Positions 38,933 to 47,496 of a stretch of DNA of 64,000 nt are shown here, in pieces. Within the stretch, counting starts at the first letter, position 1; each line of letters starts with the position of its first letter. A model generated the notes under the pieces. That model was not told the DNA's origin and ran no database searches. It was given only the letters and a program-made list of their open reading frames with translations. A program made the translations under genes and the position numbers. Origin of the DNA: Bdellovibrio sp. GT3 (GTDB lineage: Bacteria > Bdellovibrionota > Bdellovibrionia > Bdellovibrionales > Bdellovibrionaceae); assembly GCF_037996765.1 (NCBI RefSeq), contig NZ_JBBNAD010000004.1, positions 806,001 to 870,000 on the forward strand, read 5' to 3'.

Positions 38933-40798
38933 CTAGTGAACCGCAGAGATCATCAGTTCAGCTACTTGTTGGCTGAACTTCACTGGATCTGGGATTGAAG
39001 ATCCTTCGTTCAGAAGTGCCTGCGCATACAGGATCTCGGACCATTTTGCCTGTTGGTCCGGGGAAGCCTTTAGCATCTTCGTGAACAACGGATGTTTCGC
39101 ATTGATTTCCATCACGCGTTTCACCGGCTGATTGTACTCTTGACCCATTTGCGCCATTAATTTTTGCATGTGGGCAGAAGGATCGTGGGCTGAAGAAACC
39201 AGGCACACTGGTGTGTTGGTCAAACGCTCGGAAAGAACAACGTCTTTAACGTGGTTTTCCAAAGTTTTCTTCATTGTTTCCATCACTGGCTTCAAGGTTT
39301 CAGCCGCTGATTTCAGCTCTTCTTCTTTTTGCTTTTTCTCTTCTTCAGTATCCAGATTCAAGCCTTCAGCCGTGATGGACTGAAGTTTCTTGTCTTTGAA
39401 TGTGCTGATCGCGTTTACAACCCACTCGTCCACTGGATCCACCATCAAAAGCACTTCCATGCCTTTTTCTTTTAGTTTCTCAAGGTAAGGAGAGTTTGAA
39501 ACCTGACCCAAAGAATCACCGGTGATGAAGTAGATGTCCTTTTGTTCAGGCTTCATGCGCGCCACGTACTCATCCAAAGTCGTCATCTTGTCAGAAGCTG
39601 TCGAGTGGAATAGGCATAGTTCCTGGATTTTGTCTTTGTTCGTAGGATCTACTGGCAAGCCTTCTTTGAAAGTTGAACCGAACTCTGTCCAGAAGTTTTC
39701 GTACTCTGTGCGCTCTTTGTTCAATAGATCCTTCAAGCCGCCCAAAATCTTCGTTGTGACGTTTTTACGGATCGCCGTTACCTGGCGGTCCTGTTGCAGG
39801 ATTTCGCGTGATACGTTCAGTGACAAATCAGAGCTGTCCACCAGACCTTTAATGAAACGCAGGTACTGCGGAAGCAATTCTTTGCAATCCGCCATGATGA
39901 ACACGCGTTTGATGTAAAGGCTAAGACCGTATTCCATTTCGCGGTTGTTGAAGTTCCAAGGGCGTTTGCCCGGGATGTACATCAGCGCATTGAATTCCAT
40001 GGTGCCTTCAGCACGATAGTGGATGGTTTTCAATGGCTCATTAAAGTCATGGCTTAAGTGCTGATAGAATTCCTTGTGCTCTTCTTTGGTCACTTCCGAA
40101 GGGGACTTCAACCAGATCGCTTTTTGTGAGTTCAAAGTTTCATCTTCGCCCTTGTCGTTTTTCATCTTGATTGGATGGGCGACAAAGTCAGAGTATTTTT
40201 TAACCAAAGATTTCAAAACCCAGGCATCCGTGAAATCCTGAACTTCCTCTTCCTCTGCAAACTTCTTCAAGTGCAAAGTGATCGTCGTGCCCGTGCCACC
40301 TGGGCGCGGAACCGAATCGATGGAGTAAGTGCCATCACCAGTGGATTCCCAAACCACACCTTCGTTGGTGCCGGCTTTTTGGGTGTGCAAAGTGACTTTG
40401 TCAGCCACCATGAAAGCGGAATAGAAACCCACACCGAACTGACCGATCAACTCTGGCTTGTTGCGCATTTCCTCATTCATTTGCATGAAGGCTTTGGCAC
40501 CCGAGCGGGCAATAGTTCCGATAAACTGAACCACTTCCTCCTGGTCCATACCGATACCGTTGTCGATGATTTTCAAAGTGGCTTGCTCTTTGTTGCCTTC
40601 CAGACGGATTTCTGGAGACCAGTTTGCTGGCAGCAAGCTTTGATGAGTCAGGGATTGGAATTTCAATTTATCAATTGCATCCGAAGCATTTGAAACCAGC
40701 TCACGAATGAAGATTTCTTTGTGGGAATAAAGTGAGTGAATCACGATATCCAAAAGTTGCTTAATTTCTGCATTAAAGGCTTGAACTTGTTTTGCCAT
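38933..40798 (-). CDS. htpG: Hsp90-family chaperone HtpG
   Basis: 621 residues (E. coli HtpG 624). The GHKL ATPase motifs are complete: ELVSNASDAIDKL (residues about 33-45), IIDNGIGMDQEE, GTIARSGAKAFM and GQFGVGFYSAFMVAD. The middle domain carries the catalytic Arg loop (NVSREILQQDRQV), and the C-terminal dimerisation domain ends SQQVAELMIS. It refolds and matures client proteins with ATP. GGGAG precedes the ATG. The gene begins 15 nt after tryptophan dioxygenase in the same direction, an unusual place for a heat-shock chaperone; no promoter is obvious in the gap. Confidence 0.97.
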   Translation of the reverse strand: MAKQVQAFNAEIKQLLDIVIHSLYSHKEIFIRELVSNASDAIDKLKFQSLTHQSLLPANWSPEIRLEGNKEQATLKIIDNGIGMDQEEVVQFIGTIARSGAKAFMQMNEEMRNKPELIGQFGVGFYSAFMVADKVTLHTQKAGTNEGVVWESTGDGTYSIDSVPRPGGTGTTITLHLKKFAEEEEVQDFTDAWVLKSLVKKYSDFVAHPIKMKNDKGEDETLNSQKAIWLKSPSEVTKEEHKEFYQHLSHDFNEPLKTIHYRAEGTMEFNALMYIPGKRPWNFNNREMEYGLSLYIKRVFIMADCKELLPQYLRFIKGLVDSSDLSLNVSREILQQDRQVTAIRKNVTTKILGGLKDLLNKERTEYENFWTEFGSTFKEGLPVDPTNKDKIQELCLFHSTASDKMTTLDEYVARMKPEQKDIYFITGDSLGQVSNSPYLEKLKEKGMEVLLMVDPVDEWVVNAISTFKDKKLQSITAEGLNLDTEEEKKQKEEELKSAAETLKPVMETMKKTLENHVKDVVLSERLTNTPVCLVSSAHDPSAHMQKLMAQMGQEYNQPVKRVMEINAKHPLFTKMLKASPDQQAKWSEILYAQALLNEGSSIPDPVKFSQQVAELMISAVH

Positions 40799-40813
40799 CT
40801 AAAAACTCCCTAA

Positions 40814-41896
40814 TTATTCGTAATGAAATGACATTCGGTCCGAAATCGATTTTGGCAAGGCCGGGATCTGACTTCTTGGGATAAAAAATGTCGTAAGGTT
40901 AAAGAAATCGCTGAAAATCTTGTGTTTGGCCGTGGCTGCAGCCAGGTATTGGTGCCCGGACGAGCCACCAGTGCCGATCTTATTGCCCAGCATGCGCATC
41001 GCCATCATCGCGTGGCGGTAGCGCCAGTTTGTCATGTTTTCATCGATATCCAACAGGGCGCGGATGATTCGGAATGGAGTCTGAAGAATCGGTTGATCAC
41101 GGTAAAGTTGAATCAATAGGGCTGCGTGCATGGCCTTGTAAGAAAGGCGGAATTGTCCTTCCGCGCGTAGTTTGTTGAAGGCTTCCTCGTTAAAGAGAGC
41201 ATCGAAGCTTTGCAGAGACTTTTCCAGGCCTTCGATGGTTTTTGCTTTTTCTTCAGCGGGGATGCTGGCATTGGCCTTCACTGTGGCGATATCCTCAGAG
41301 AACATTTTGTTCACGGCCTGTTTGTAAGAATCCCAGAAGTTGAAGTTTTCACCTTGCAGGAAGGGCGTGCGCTCCAGCCATTTTTCCAAGGAATCAAATA
41401 GTGAAGGTTGATCCAGAACCCCCAGCATTTTATTTTGCTGTTCTTCGGTCAGGGATTTCCAGAATGGAGCCTGATTGTAAGCCAAACGGTCGCCGATACG
41501 CAGACCCAACTTGGTTTCGATCAAACGCCATTGGAAGCTTTGAAAACCGGAAGCCGGGTAAAGCATGTCGCGGAAATCCAGGAAATCCAGAGGCGTCATG
41601 GTTTCCAGAACATCGATTTGGCCCATGATCAATTTTTGAATCGCCACGATTCTTTCCAGACGTGATGTTGCCTGACCCATTTCTTCTTCAGCGACTTTTG
41701 GTTTTTGGAAAGTCGCAAGAACGGAATCCAATTCAAAAAGAATTTGTTTGAACCAAAGTTCATAAGCCTGATGAACGACGATGAATAGTAATTCATCGTG
41801 GGCAGGTTTGCCGTACTTCACGCTGACAGGATGTTGTGCATCCAGGATTTTTTCGATTCCAAGATAGTCATGATAATGAACGGCAGGGTATTTCAT
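40814..41896 (-). CDS. kynA: Tryptophan 2,3-dioxygenase
   Basis: 360 residues, heme dioxygenase that opens the indole ring of L-Trp to N-formylkynurenine, first step of the kynurenine pathway. Landmarks: AVHYHDYLGIEKIL, HDELLFIVVHQAYELWFKQ (substrate and heme contacts), FQSFQWRLIETKLGL, the axial-His helix WRYRHAMMAMRMLG and the GTGGSSGHQYL loop that closes over the substrate. The ATG at 41896 has AAGGAG upstream and overlaps the stop of the aldolase gene as ATGA. A formamidase or kynureninase gene is not recognised beside it. Confidence 0.95.
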   Translation of the reverse strand: MKYPAVHYHDYLGIEKILDAQHPVSVKYGKPAHDELLFIVVHQAYELWFKQILFELDSVLATFQKPKVAEEEMGQATSRLERIVAIQKLIMGQIDVLETMTPLDFLDFRDMLYPASGFQSFQWRLIETKLGLRIGDRLAYNQAPFWKSLTEEQQNKMLGVLDQPSLFDSLEKWLERTPFLQGENFNFWDSYKQAVNKMFSEDIATVKANASIPAEEKAKTIEGLEKSLQSFDALFNEEAFNKLRAEGQFRLSYKAMHAALLIQLYRDQPILQTPFRIIRALLDIDENMTNWRYRHAMMAMRMLGNKIGTGGSSGHQYLAAATAKHKIFSDFFNLTTFFIPRSQIPALPKSISDRMSFHYE

Positions 41897-42918
41897 CGTG
41901 AAAGCTCCTTGATAGCGTTGGCAAAATTTTGGATGTCTGTACTTTGAGTGTCCCAGGAAGTCATCCAGCGACACTCGAAAGTGTTTTCATCCCAGACGTA
42001 AAAGAAAAATTTCTCGCGCAGGGGTTTTACCCAGGCTTGCGGAATGGTTGCGAACACAGCATTGCTGGTGGGCTTGGTGCGAATTCCCACGCCCGGAATA
42101 TCCTGAATGGCCTGATATAATTCCTGAGCGCGCTCCAGGGAATTACCGGCAATCTCTTTCCAGAGGTCATTCTTAAAGTATTCGCTAAACTGGCAGGCGA
42201 TAAAACGTGACTTGGATGGAAGCTGGGAGCTTTGCTTGCGCACATATTTAAAGTCATGCGCCAGGGCTTTGTTCAGAAATATAACAGCTTCGCCCATCAT
42301 TAAACCGTTTTTGGTGCCACCAAAGCTCACGACATCAACGCCCAGATCGGTGGTGATTTCCTTGAAGGATTTTTTTAAGGATACAGCGGCGTTGGAGAGG
42401 CGTGCTCCATCGATATGAACATAAAGTTTGCGCTCGCGGGCCCACAGGATCAGGGTGCGCAACTCTTCCAAAGAATAAACAGTACCAAGCTCGGTCGGTT
42501 GAGTGATGCTTAATACCGCAGCCTGGGAGAAGTGTTGATCTCCACGACGGATGAATTGCTGTTCAAGGGCGGCGACAGAGATTTTACCATCCACCGAGGG
42601 CACGGTTTGCAGTTTGAATCCACCCATCTGTTCGGGGGCACCGCACTCATCCAGATTGATGTGGGCCACATCAGAACAAAGCACACTTTGCCAAGGACGG
42701 GTGATTGCCCGCAACGCTGTTACGTTGGCGGCAGTGCCATTAAATACAAAGAAAACCTGGGAGTTGTCACCGAAGTGGGACTTAAAAGCATGAGCGGCTT
42801 TTTCAGTCCACTCATCCGTGCCGTAAGAGGGCGCGTGTTCGACATTGGCTTCCTTTAAGGAATCCAAAATCCGGGGATGAACTCCCGCATGATTGTCGCT
42901 GCCAAAACCGCGATTCAT
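41893..42918 (-). CDS. PLP-dependent beta-eliminating lyase, threonine aldolase-like
   Basis: 341 residues, fold-type I PLP enzyme of the low-specificity L-threonine aldolase group, which splits L-threonine or allo-threonine to glycine and acetaldehyde. Landmarks: FGSDNHAGVHPRIL, VFFVFNGTAANVTAL (cofactor phosphate loop), HINLDECGAPE, VHIDGARLSNAA (Asp binding PLP nitrogen) and the Schiff-base lysine in SFGGTKNGLMMGEA. Sister activities (tryptophanase, kynureninase-like) are less likely by motif. It sits between ureohydrolase and tryptophan dioxygenase, 4 nt and ATGA away, in a dedicated amino-acid degradation operon. Confidence 0.88.
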   Translation of the reverse strand: MNRGFGSDNHAGVHPRILDSLKEANVEHAPSYGTDEWTEKAAHAFKSHFGDNSQVFFVFNGTAANVTALRAITRPWQSVLCSDVAHINLDECGAPEQMGGFKLQTVPSVDGKISVAALEQQFIRRGDQHFSQAAVLSITQPTELGTVYSLEELRTLILWARERKLYVHIDGARLSNAAVSLKKSFKEITTDLGVDVVSFGGTKNGLMMGEAVIFLNKALAHDFKYVRKQSSQLPSKSRFIACQFSEYFKNDLWKEIAGNSLERAQELYQAIQDIPGVGIRTKPTSNAVFATIPQAWVKPLREKFFFYVWDENTFECRWMTSWDTQSTDIQNFANAIKELSR

Positions 42919-42922
42919 AGGT

Positions 42923-43879
42923 CTAACCTTTGTTTAAAATTCCAAAGATAAAATTATGGGAAATCAACGCTGCAAGTTTGCTAGTGCGTTTGTCCGAATC
43001 CAGTGGCGGGGAGACTTCGTAAATTCCCATGCCACGCACGTCGTGGTGTTTAAGCATCCAGTGCAGACTTTCCAGGAAATCCTTGGTGAAAAGTCCCGTC
43101 GTCCAGGACTGTGAACAGCCCGGGGCTTCGTTGGAAGTAAAAGCATCAATATCGACGCTTAAGAAAATCTTTTTCTTTTCTTTGCCCTTTAGGTAAGTCT
43201 GCAAAGATTTAAGCAGTCCATTTTCATTGATTTGATCCAAGGTGATGATCTCAGCACCTTTGGATTTTGCCCAGGCGATATGAGCCTGGCTGTTGCATTG
43301 GTTTTGAATTCCAACTTCTGCAAAATCCACGTGACCGGAAAACTCCTGAAGCAGGCGGTGAAAAGGCGTGCCTGAGTTGAAACCCTTGTCGGTTGGGCGC
43401 ACATCCATATGAGCATCAAAGTTGATCACGACCGCATTGTCTTTGTGGTTTTCCGCAAAAGCCGTGCTGTCGCAGTAACCGTAGTCATGACCACCACCGT
43501 AGGAAATCCAGTGTTTGCCCATTTTAACCAAAGAGCTGATCAGTTCGCGCCCTTTGGCGTGACGATCTTCCAGTGGTTTTTCACGGTTCACCAGATCCCC
43601 CAGGTCCAGAATTTTCGGCAGACGAGTCGCTGCCAGATGGGGAGTCATTTTATAAAGATAAGTGCGGATTTCTTTCGGTGCGGCTTGCGCGCCAACGCGG
43701 CCGCCGTTCAAGCCAATGCCTTCATCGTCGGGATAGCCCAAAAGAGCAAAATCAAAATCAAAGGATGTCAGTGATGGCTCGCCCTTTGGAAGAAGCTGTA
43801 CGCATTCCCCAAGGCGAGGATCTTCTTTGTCATTTTTTGTGAAAAGAAGATGCTTGTCAGTGGGATGTAGCCAACTCAT
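42923..43879 (-). CDS. Ureohydrolase (arginase/agmatinase/formimidoylglutamase family)
   Basis: 318 residues. The binuclear-Mn ureohydrolase motifs are present: SYGGGHDYGYC, VVINFDAHMDVRPTDKG and IFLSVDIDAFTSNEAPG. The family cleaves guanidino or formimidoyl groups to urea or formamide. The long N-terminus and SGTPFHRLL after the second motif recall formimidoylglutamase (HutG) of histidine breakdown, but arginase-like activity is not excluded. Its ATG overlaps the TAA of the secreted-protein gene (TAATG). With threonine aldolase and tryptophan dioxygenase downstream, it fits a unit that uses amino acids from degraded prey protein (inference). Confidence 0.88.
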   Translation of the reverse strand: MSWLHPTDKHLLFTKNDKEDPRLGECVQLLPKGEPSLTSFDFDFALLGYPDDEGIGLNGGRVGAQAAPKEIRTYLYKMTPHLAATRLPKILDLGDLVNREKPLEDRHAKGRELISSLVKMGKHWISYGGGHDYGYCDSTAFAENHKDNAVVINFDAHMDVRPTDKGFNSGTPFHRLLQEFSGHVDFAEVGIQNQCNSQAHIAWAKSKGAEIITLDQINENGLLKSLQTYLKGKEKKKIFLSVDIDAFTSNEAPGCSQSWTTGLFTKDFLESLHWMLKHHDVRGMGIYEVSPPLDSDKRTSKLAALISHNFIFGILNKG

Positions 43880-44448
43880 TAATTTAGTCCGGTAGTCATT
43901 CTGTAGAGGATCAGAGTTTTGTTCAGGGCGCCGGTATCTGAGCTGTACATTTTCAGGACAGCAGATCCGCGGCTGAATTGAATTGTTCCAAATTGTGTGC
44001 TTTTGGAATCAGACAGGAACATGACCCACTCTTTACCGGAGGCAGGAACCAGGCTGTAGTTATACTCGATCGGAGTTTGTGACCATTTATGATCTTTCTC
44101 AGCAGCATAAAACTTCATGCTGTTGAAGTCCTCAACTGTAATCACAGCTTCAGTTGAGTACCAGCTGCCCAACATGCGGCGCAGACCCACGTACTCAACG
44201 CTGTCGATAGAAACTGTGCAGTGAGCAGGATTCTTTTTGCCGGTAGCAGTGATCACATCGCCCGGTGCAAGTTTAACCAAAGCACTCAAAGCGATTTCAT
44301 TGTTAGAGGCAACGAGATAGTTATTGCACGGGTCATCCGTCTTAAGGAACATCTGCTGACCCTTAAGTGCAACGGTACCACCAACGGTATTTGCCGCAAT
44401 GGCAACCGCAGAGGTAACTAGCGTGAGGACGAAAAATAATAATCTCAT
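43879..44448 (-). CDS. Secreted protein leading the amino-acid catabolic operon
   Basis: 189 residues with a signal peptide (MRLLFFVLTLVTSAVAIAA). The mature N-terminal part (about 20-85) is OB-fold-like: VGGTVALKGQQMFLKTDD, VKLAPGDVITATGKK. The rest is beta-rich with a C-terminal strand TLILYRMTTGLN. Two cysteines (DPCNNY, AHCTVS) may form a disulfide. I do not recognise a family, and it has no evident link to amino-acid breakdown except its position as first gene of the operon. The ATG 44448 has AAGGG upstream. Confidence 0.7.
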   Translation of the reverse strand: MRLLFFVLTLVTSAVAIAANTVGGTVALKGQQMFLKTDDPCNNYLVASNNEIALSALVKLAPGDVITATGKKNPAHCTVSIDSVEYVGLRRMLGSWYSTEAVITVEDFNSMKFYAAEKDHKWSQTPIEYNYSLVPASGKEWVMFLSDSKSTQFGTIQFSRGSAVLKMYSSDTGALNKTLILYRMTTGLN

Positions 44449-44540
44449 GGCACCCTTGTTCCATGGGTCAAAACGCCGGTCAATATTAAAAGTACAAAGC
44501 AAATTGACCTATATAGTCATGCTTAGATGGTGAGCAAATC

Positions 44541-44569
44541 TTGCTCCTAATGGCATCTGAATCTACACT
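44541..44569 (+). promoter_or_regulatory. Promoter abutting the gene at 44578
   Basis: TTGCTC (44541-44546), 17-nt spacer, TACACT (44564-44569), then 8 nt to the ATG. No Shine-Dalgarno. Confidence 0.55.
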
Positions 44570-44577
44570 GATTCGTA

Positions 44578-45417
44578 ATGTTTAAATCGAATGATCTCAA
44601 TATTTTGTCGTTTCCATTCAATGGTGTGTTGCCGCAATCAAATCAAGTCGTTGTCCGCGATATTGATGTTGTCGGTGTGGGGGCTGTTCGCAAGCAGCAG
44701 TTGCTTAAAATTCAAGCAGAGCGTGAGTTCGTTTTGCAGTCACACTCGTCATTTATTCCGCCGTCTGTAAAAAACATTTATGATGAAGAACTGAAGCGAA
44801 CTTTGCAGTGGTTGAAGCCTGTTCGCGTGACCAGTGTGAGTGATTTTGATTTTCACGCTGAAGTTTTAAACACATTTGAAAAATCTTTTCCGAAGACGAA
44901 TCTTTTTCTGGGAATCATGGGGAAATCCTCGCGTGATAAATATCTGCAGGAGATGGAGTGGAGCAGTTGGTTGTTGCAGGATCACTGGCGCTATTTCGTC
45001 GGCTTTATTCGTCAAAAGTTTCCCGAGAATATGGCATTGCGGGAGCTTGCTCAATGGGAGTGGATTCATGCGTGGCTGGAAATTCAACCGTTCGAAGAAG
45101 AAAAAACCGGTGGTAAACAAATTAAAGTTAATACCAGTTTGCAGACCTTAGCGCTTACCGCGGACAATAAAGAGATCGAACGAATGAAGGGTCTCTATGC
45201 TTTTGTGTACGATCAAGATCTCGTCAAAATTACAGAAAGACAATTGGACATTTACGAGGCGGCGTTGTTGGATCTGCTTGCTGAAGACCGCGTTTATAAC
45301 GAGGAACAACTGCTGGAAATGGCACTCCTTGAGGAGATTGAGCCTCGTATAAACAAAGATGAGTGGAGAAAAAGAATAGAAGTTCTGCTCGCTTCTGCGA
45401 TTCTGGTTCAGCATTGA
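44578..45417 (+). CDS. Protein of unknown function, possibly HvfC-like
   Basis: 279 residues, cytoplasmic, no signal or membrane segments. A helical core contains DHWRYFVGFIRQKFPENMAL and ELAQWEWIHAWLEIQPF, which faintly recalls the N-terminal helices of DUF2063/HvfC proteins (partners of multinuclear-iron peptide-modifying oxidases), but I see neither the precursor peptide nor the oxidase nearby, so this is only a suggestion. The C-terminal part (LLDLLAEDRVYNEEQLLEMA) is acidic and helical. Translation appears to start on a leaderless mRNA. An XRE-type regulator follows 94 nt downstream. Confidence 0.7.
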   Translation: MFKSNDLNILSFPFNGVLPQSNQVVVRDIDVVGVGAVRKQQLLKIQAEREFVLQSHSSFIPPSVKNIYDEELKRTLQWLKPVRVTSVSDFDFHAEVLNTFEKSFPKTNLFLGIMGKSSRDKYLQEMEWSSWLLQDHWRYFVGFIRQKFPENMALRELAQWEWIHAWLEIQPFEEEKTGGKQIKVNTSLQTLALTADNKEIERMKGLYAFVYDQDLVKITERQLDIYEAALLDLLAEDRVYNEEQLLEMALLEEIEPRINKDEWRKRIEVLLASAILVQH

Positions 45418-45511
45418 GTTTTTAAAAAAAATAAAAGCGAACACTTGTTTTTATTGTGCGTCGCTGGTAGCGTTCGAAGTGGACACGGTACGTTTTCGGA
45501 GGAATTGTTAA

Positions 45512-45793
45512 ATGGCTACGCAAGAAAATAAATTGGCAGCGTTTCTTAAAGAATGTCGCTTGAAATCAGGACTTTCTCAAAAGGAAGTTTCCACTGTTCT
45601 AGGTTATGAAACTGCACAATTTGTATCTAACTGGGAACGTGGGGTTTCTTCTCCACCTATTTCAAGTTTGTGGAAGTTGGCGGGATTGTACAAAATTTCA
45701 GCTCAAAAATTGTTCGATGTGGTCCTTGAAGAGGAACTTCGTTTGACTGCGATCAATTTGAAAACTCGCTTTAAACAAGCTAAGTCTTCTTAA
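45512..45793 (+). CDS. XRE-family helix-turn-helix regulator
   Basis: 93 residues. Residues 6-65 form a Cro/CI-type helix-turn-helix: LAAFLKECRLKSGLSQKEVS, VLGYETAQFVSNWERGVSSP and ISSLWKLAGLYKIS. The short C-terminal tail (VVLEEELRLTAINLKTRFKQ) is a single helix, probably for dimerisation. Single-domain proteins of this sort act as repressors or as global regulators; the target is unknown. GGAGG is 9 nt before the ATG. A hairpin terminator follows, so the gene is a unit by itself or with the upstream unknown gene. Confidence 0.88.
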   Translation: MATQENKLAAFLKECRLKSGLSQKEVSTVLGYETAQFVSNWERGVSSPPISSLWKLAGLYKISAQKLFDVVLEEELRLTAINLKTRFKQAKSS

Positions 45794-45820
45794 ATCTTAT
45801 TAAGACAGATCCAGAAAATA

Positions 45821-45853
45821 AAAAAGAGCGGCTCTAGGGCTGCTCTTTTTTTT
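45821..45853 (+). terminator. Terminator after XRE regulator gene
   Basis: AAAGAGC...GCTCTTT stem with an inner GGC/GCT extension and a T8 run; also A-rich on the left, so it may serve the convergent slyX gene. Confidence 0.8.
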
Positions 45854-45867
45854 GTTTAATACGTCTG

Positions 45868-46074
45868 TTAGTAGTGAGGCGGTTTTTCGTGGCCGCGAAT
45901 CTCAGCGTCTTGATCGCCCAATGTTTCCTGCAGGCGTTTCGTTAGTCCCGTTAGCAGCGACTCGAGTTTATCGATGGTCTTTTGCTGCTCATACATAACC
46001 TGATGCAATTCTTCGATCACCTGATCCTGGTGAGAAATTTTGATTTCTAAATTTACGATGCGCGATTCGTCCAC
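45868..46074 (-). CDS. slyX: SlyX-family coiled-coil protein
   Basis: 68 residues. A single coiled coil (VNLEIKISHQDQVIEELHQV, KTIDKLESLLTGLTKRLQET) followed by a short tail ending EKPPHY; the PPHY end is the hallmark of SlyX proteins. Function is unknown; the E. coli protein was found beside slyD. Start is GTG 46074 with AGGA 9 nt upstream. It is 15 nt downstream of the ClC channel gene and probably co-transcribed. Confidence 0.88.
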   Translation of the reverse strand: MDESRIVNLEIKISHQDQVIEELHQVMYEQQKTIDKLESLLTGLTKRLQETLGDQDAEIRGHEKPPHY

Positions 46075-46089
46075 GTGAAAAAATCCTGG

Positions 46090-47421
46090 TTAAGGGGTTT
46101 TCTGTGAGTCTTTGGTGTGAAAGAAGTCCTCTTTCACAAGCTCATAGAAGGAATGTTGACTCACGATATGGGATATACCAGCTGCCACTGCCGCACTCAA
46201 CATCATGGGGAATAGTGAGGAGTGGCGATCGGTCATCTCGAATATAAGGATGAATGCCGTAAACGGGGTCTTCATAAAGCCTGTAAGAAATCCAATCATT
46301 CCGCACAAAATCAAAAGGTGGTGATTGTGTGGCCATAGGATTTCAGAAAACAGGGAGCCGAAAGTGGCGCCAATAGCCAGGGTCGGGGCGAACAGACCGC
46401 CGGCCACTCCAGCAAGGGACATGACGATCGGGCCGACCAATCGGATCAGGACATCTGAAGACGTGGCCCAGGCATCCTTAAACAATAAATCCGTGATGAT
46501 GGCTTTTCCGCCGCCAATGCCGTGATCATTCCAGAAGTAAATGCACAACCAGAAAATCAAACCACAGGCGATATTGATGGCCACAAGTTTGCGCACGTTT
46601 TTAATGACCTTCCTGAATTGGGAGATCTTGAAAAAGATTTTTCCAACGACAGCGCCAAGGATTCCCGTTAAGGCGGCCAAAGTCACAATATAGACGTAAC
46701 TTTGAAAGTTGATGGACTCGATGGAGGGGAAGCCAAAGTACAAATAACCACCCATGGCTGTTTGCACCAATAACCCCGTAGCCATGACTGACCAGAGGAC
46801 GTAGGTTTTAAAGTTATTGAAATAATCTTTGCTGAGTTCCTCAAGGGCGTAAACGATGCCACCCAAAGGCGTGTTAAAAGCAGCGGCCAAGCCAGAGGCA
46901 CCACCGGCCAGGATGAAGGATCTGGTTGAGGCCTGTTGAATCCACTGCGTGGATTTTTCACCGATGCGATAGAAGATGCCGGATGCAATTTGCAGTGTGG
47001 GACCCTCTTGCCCTACGGCGCCTCCGCCCAGCACACAAACGATGGACGAAATTATTTTCACCAGAATCACCCGGATACCAATAAAGGAGCGAATGATTTT
47101 GGAGTCGGTGGACGGATCCAGCTCATTGGCAATCAGCATCTGAGGAATGCCGCTGCCTCCGGCCTGAGGGGCCATGCGGTAGGGAATGTACCAGCTTAAA
47201 AAGATCGTGGTCAGTGTGGCAAAAAGAGACAGGCTCCAGTGCGTTTCATGTAGGATCTTAAGAGAAACTTCCTCGGCAGCAAAAAATATTTTGGTGTAAA
47301 GGACCGAAACCAGAGCGGCGACAAAGCTTGCAACTAAAAACGGCACAACACGAAGGGATTCCTTGTATTGCAGTAATTCGATCAGTTTGTGCAGCTGAAA
47401 GCGTTTCGCCGATTTATCCAT
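46090..47421 (-). CDS. ClC-family chloride channel or H+/Cl- antiporter
   Basis: 443 residues, typical for bacterial ClC (E. coli ClcA 473). Selectivity-filter motifs: GGSGIPQML (GSGIP), GGGAVGQEGPTLQIASGIFY (G(K/R)EGP with Gln instead of Lys/Arg, gating Glu kept), and GVAGGLFAPTLAIGATFG (GxFxP). About ten helices with the inverted repeat. The gating glutamate suggests an exchanger; the proton glutamate at the inner side was not traced. No CBS domains. Shine-Dalgarno is weak (GGGAG is 12 nt away). Confidence 0.9.
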   Translation of the reverse strand: MDKSAKRFQLHKLIELLQYKESLRVVPFLVASFVAALVSVLYTKIFFAAEEVSLKILHETHWSLSLFATLTTIFLSWYIPYRMAPQAGGSGIPQMLIANELDPSTDSKIIRSFIGIRVILVKIISSIVCVLGGGAVGQEGPTLQIASGIFYRIGEKSTQWIQQASTRSFILAGGASGLAAAFNTPLGGIVYALEELSKDYFNNFKTYVLWSVMATGLLVQTAMGGYLYFGFPSIESINFQSYVYIVTLAALTGILGAVVGKIFFKISQFRKVIKNVRKLVAINIACGLIFWLCIYFWNDHGIGGGKAIITDLLFKDAWATSSDVLIRLVGPIVMSLAGVAGGLFAPTLAIGATFGSLFSEILWPHNHHLLILCGMIGFLTGFMKTPFTAFILIFEMTDRHSSLFPMMLSAAVAAGISHIVSQHSFYELVKEDFFHTKDSQKTP

Positions 47422-47496
47422 GTATCAGCAATACTCCCATCAAGGAGTGATGGGAAATATTTTTTCCAATTGTGACAGGATGTCACTTCAGGATAA

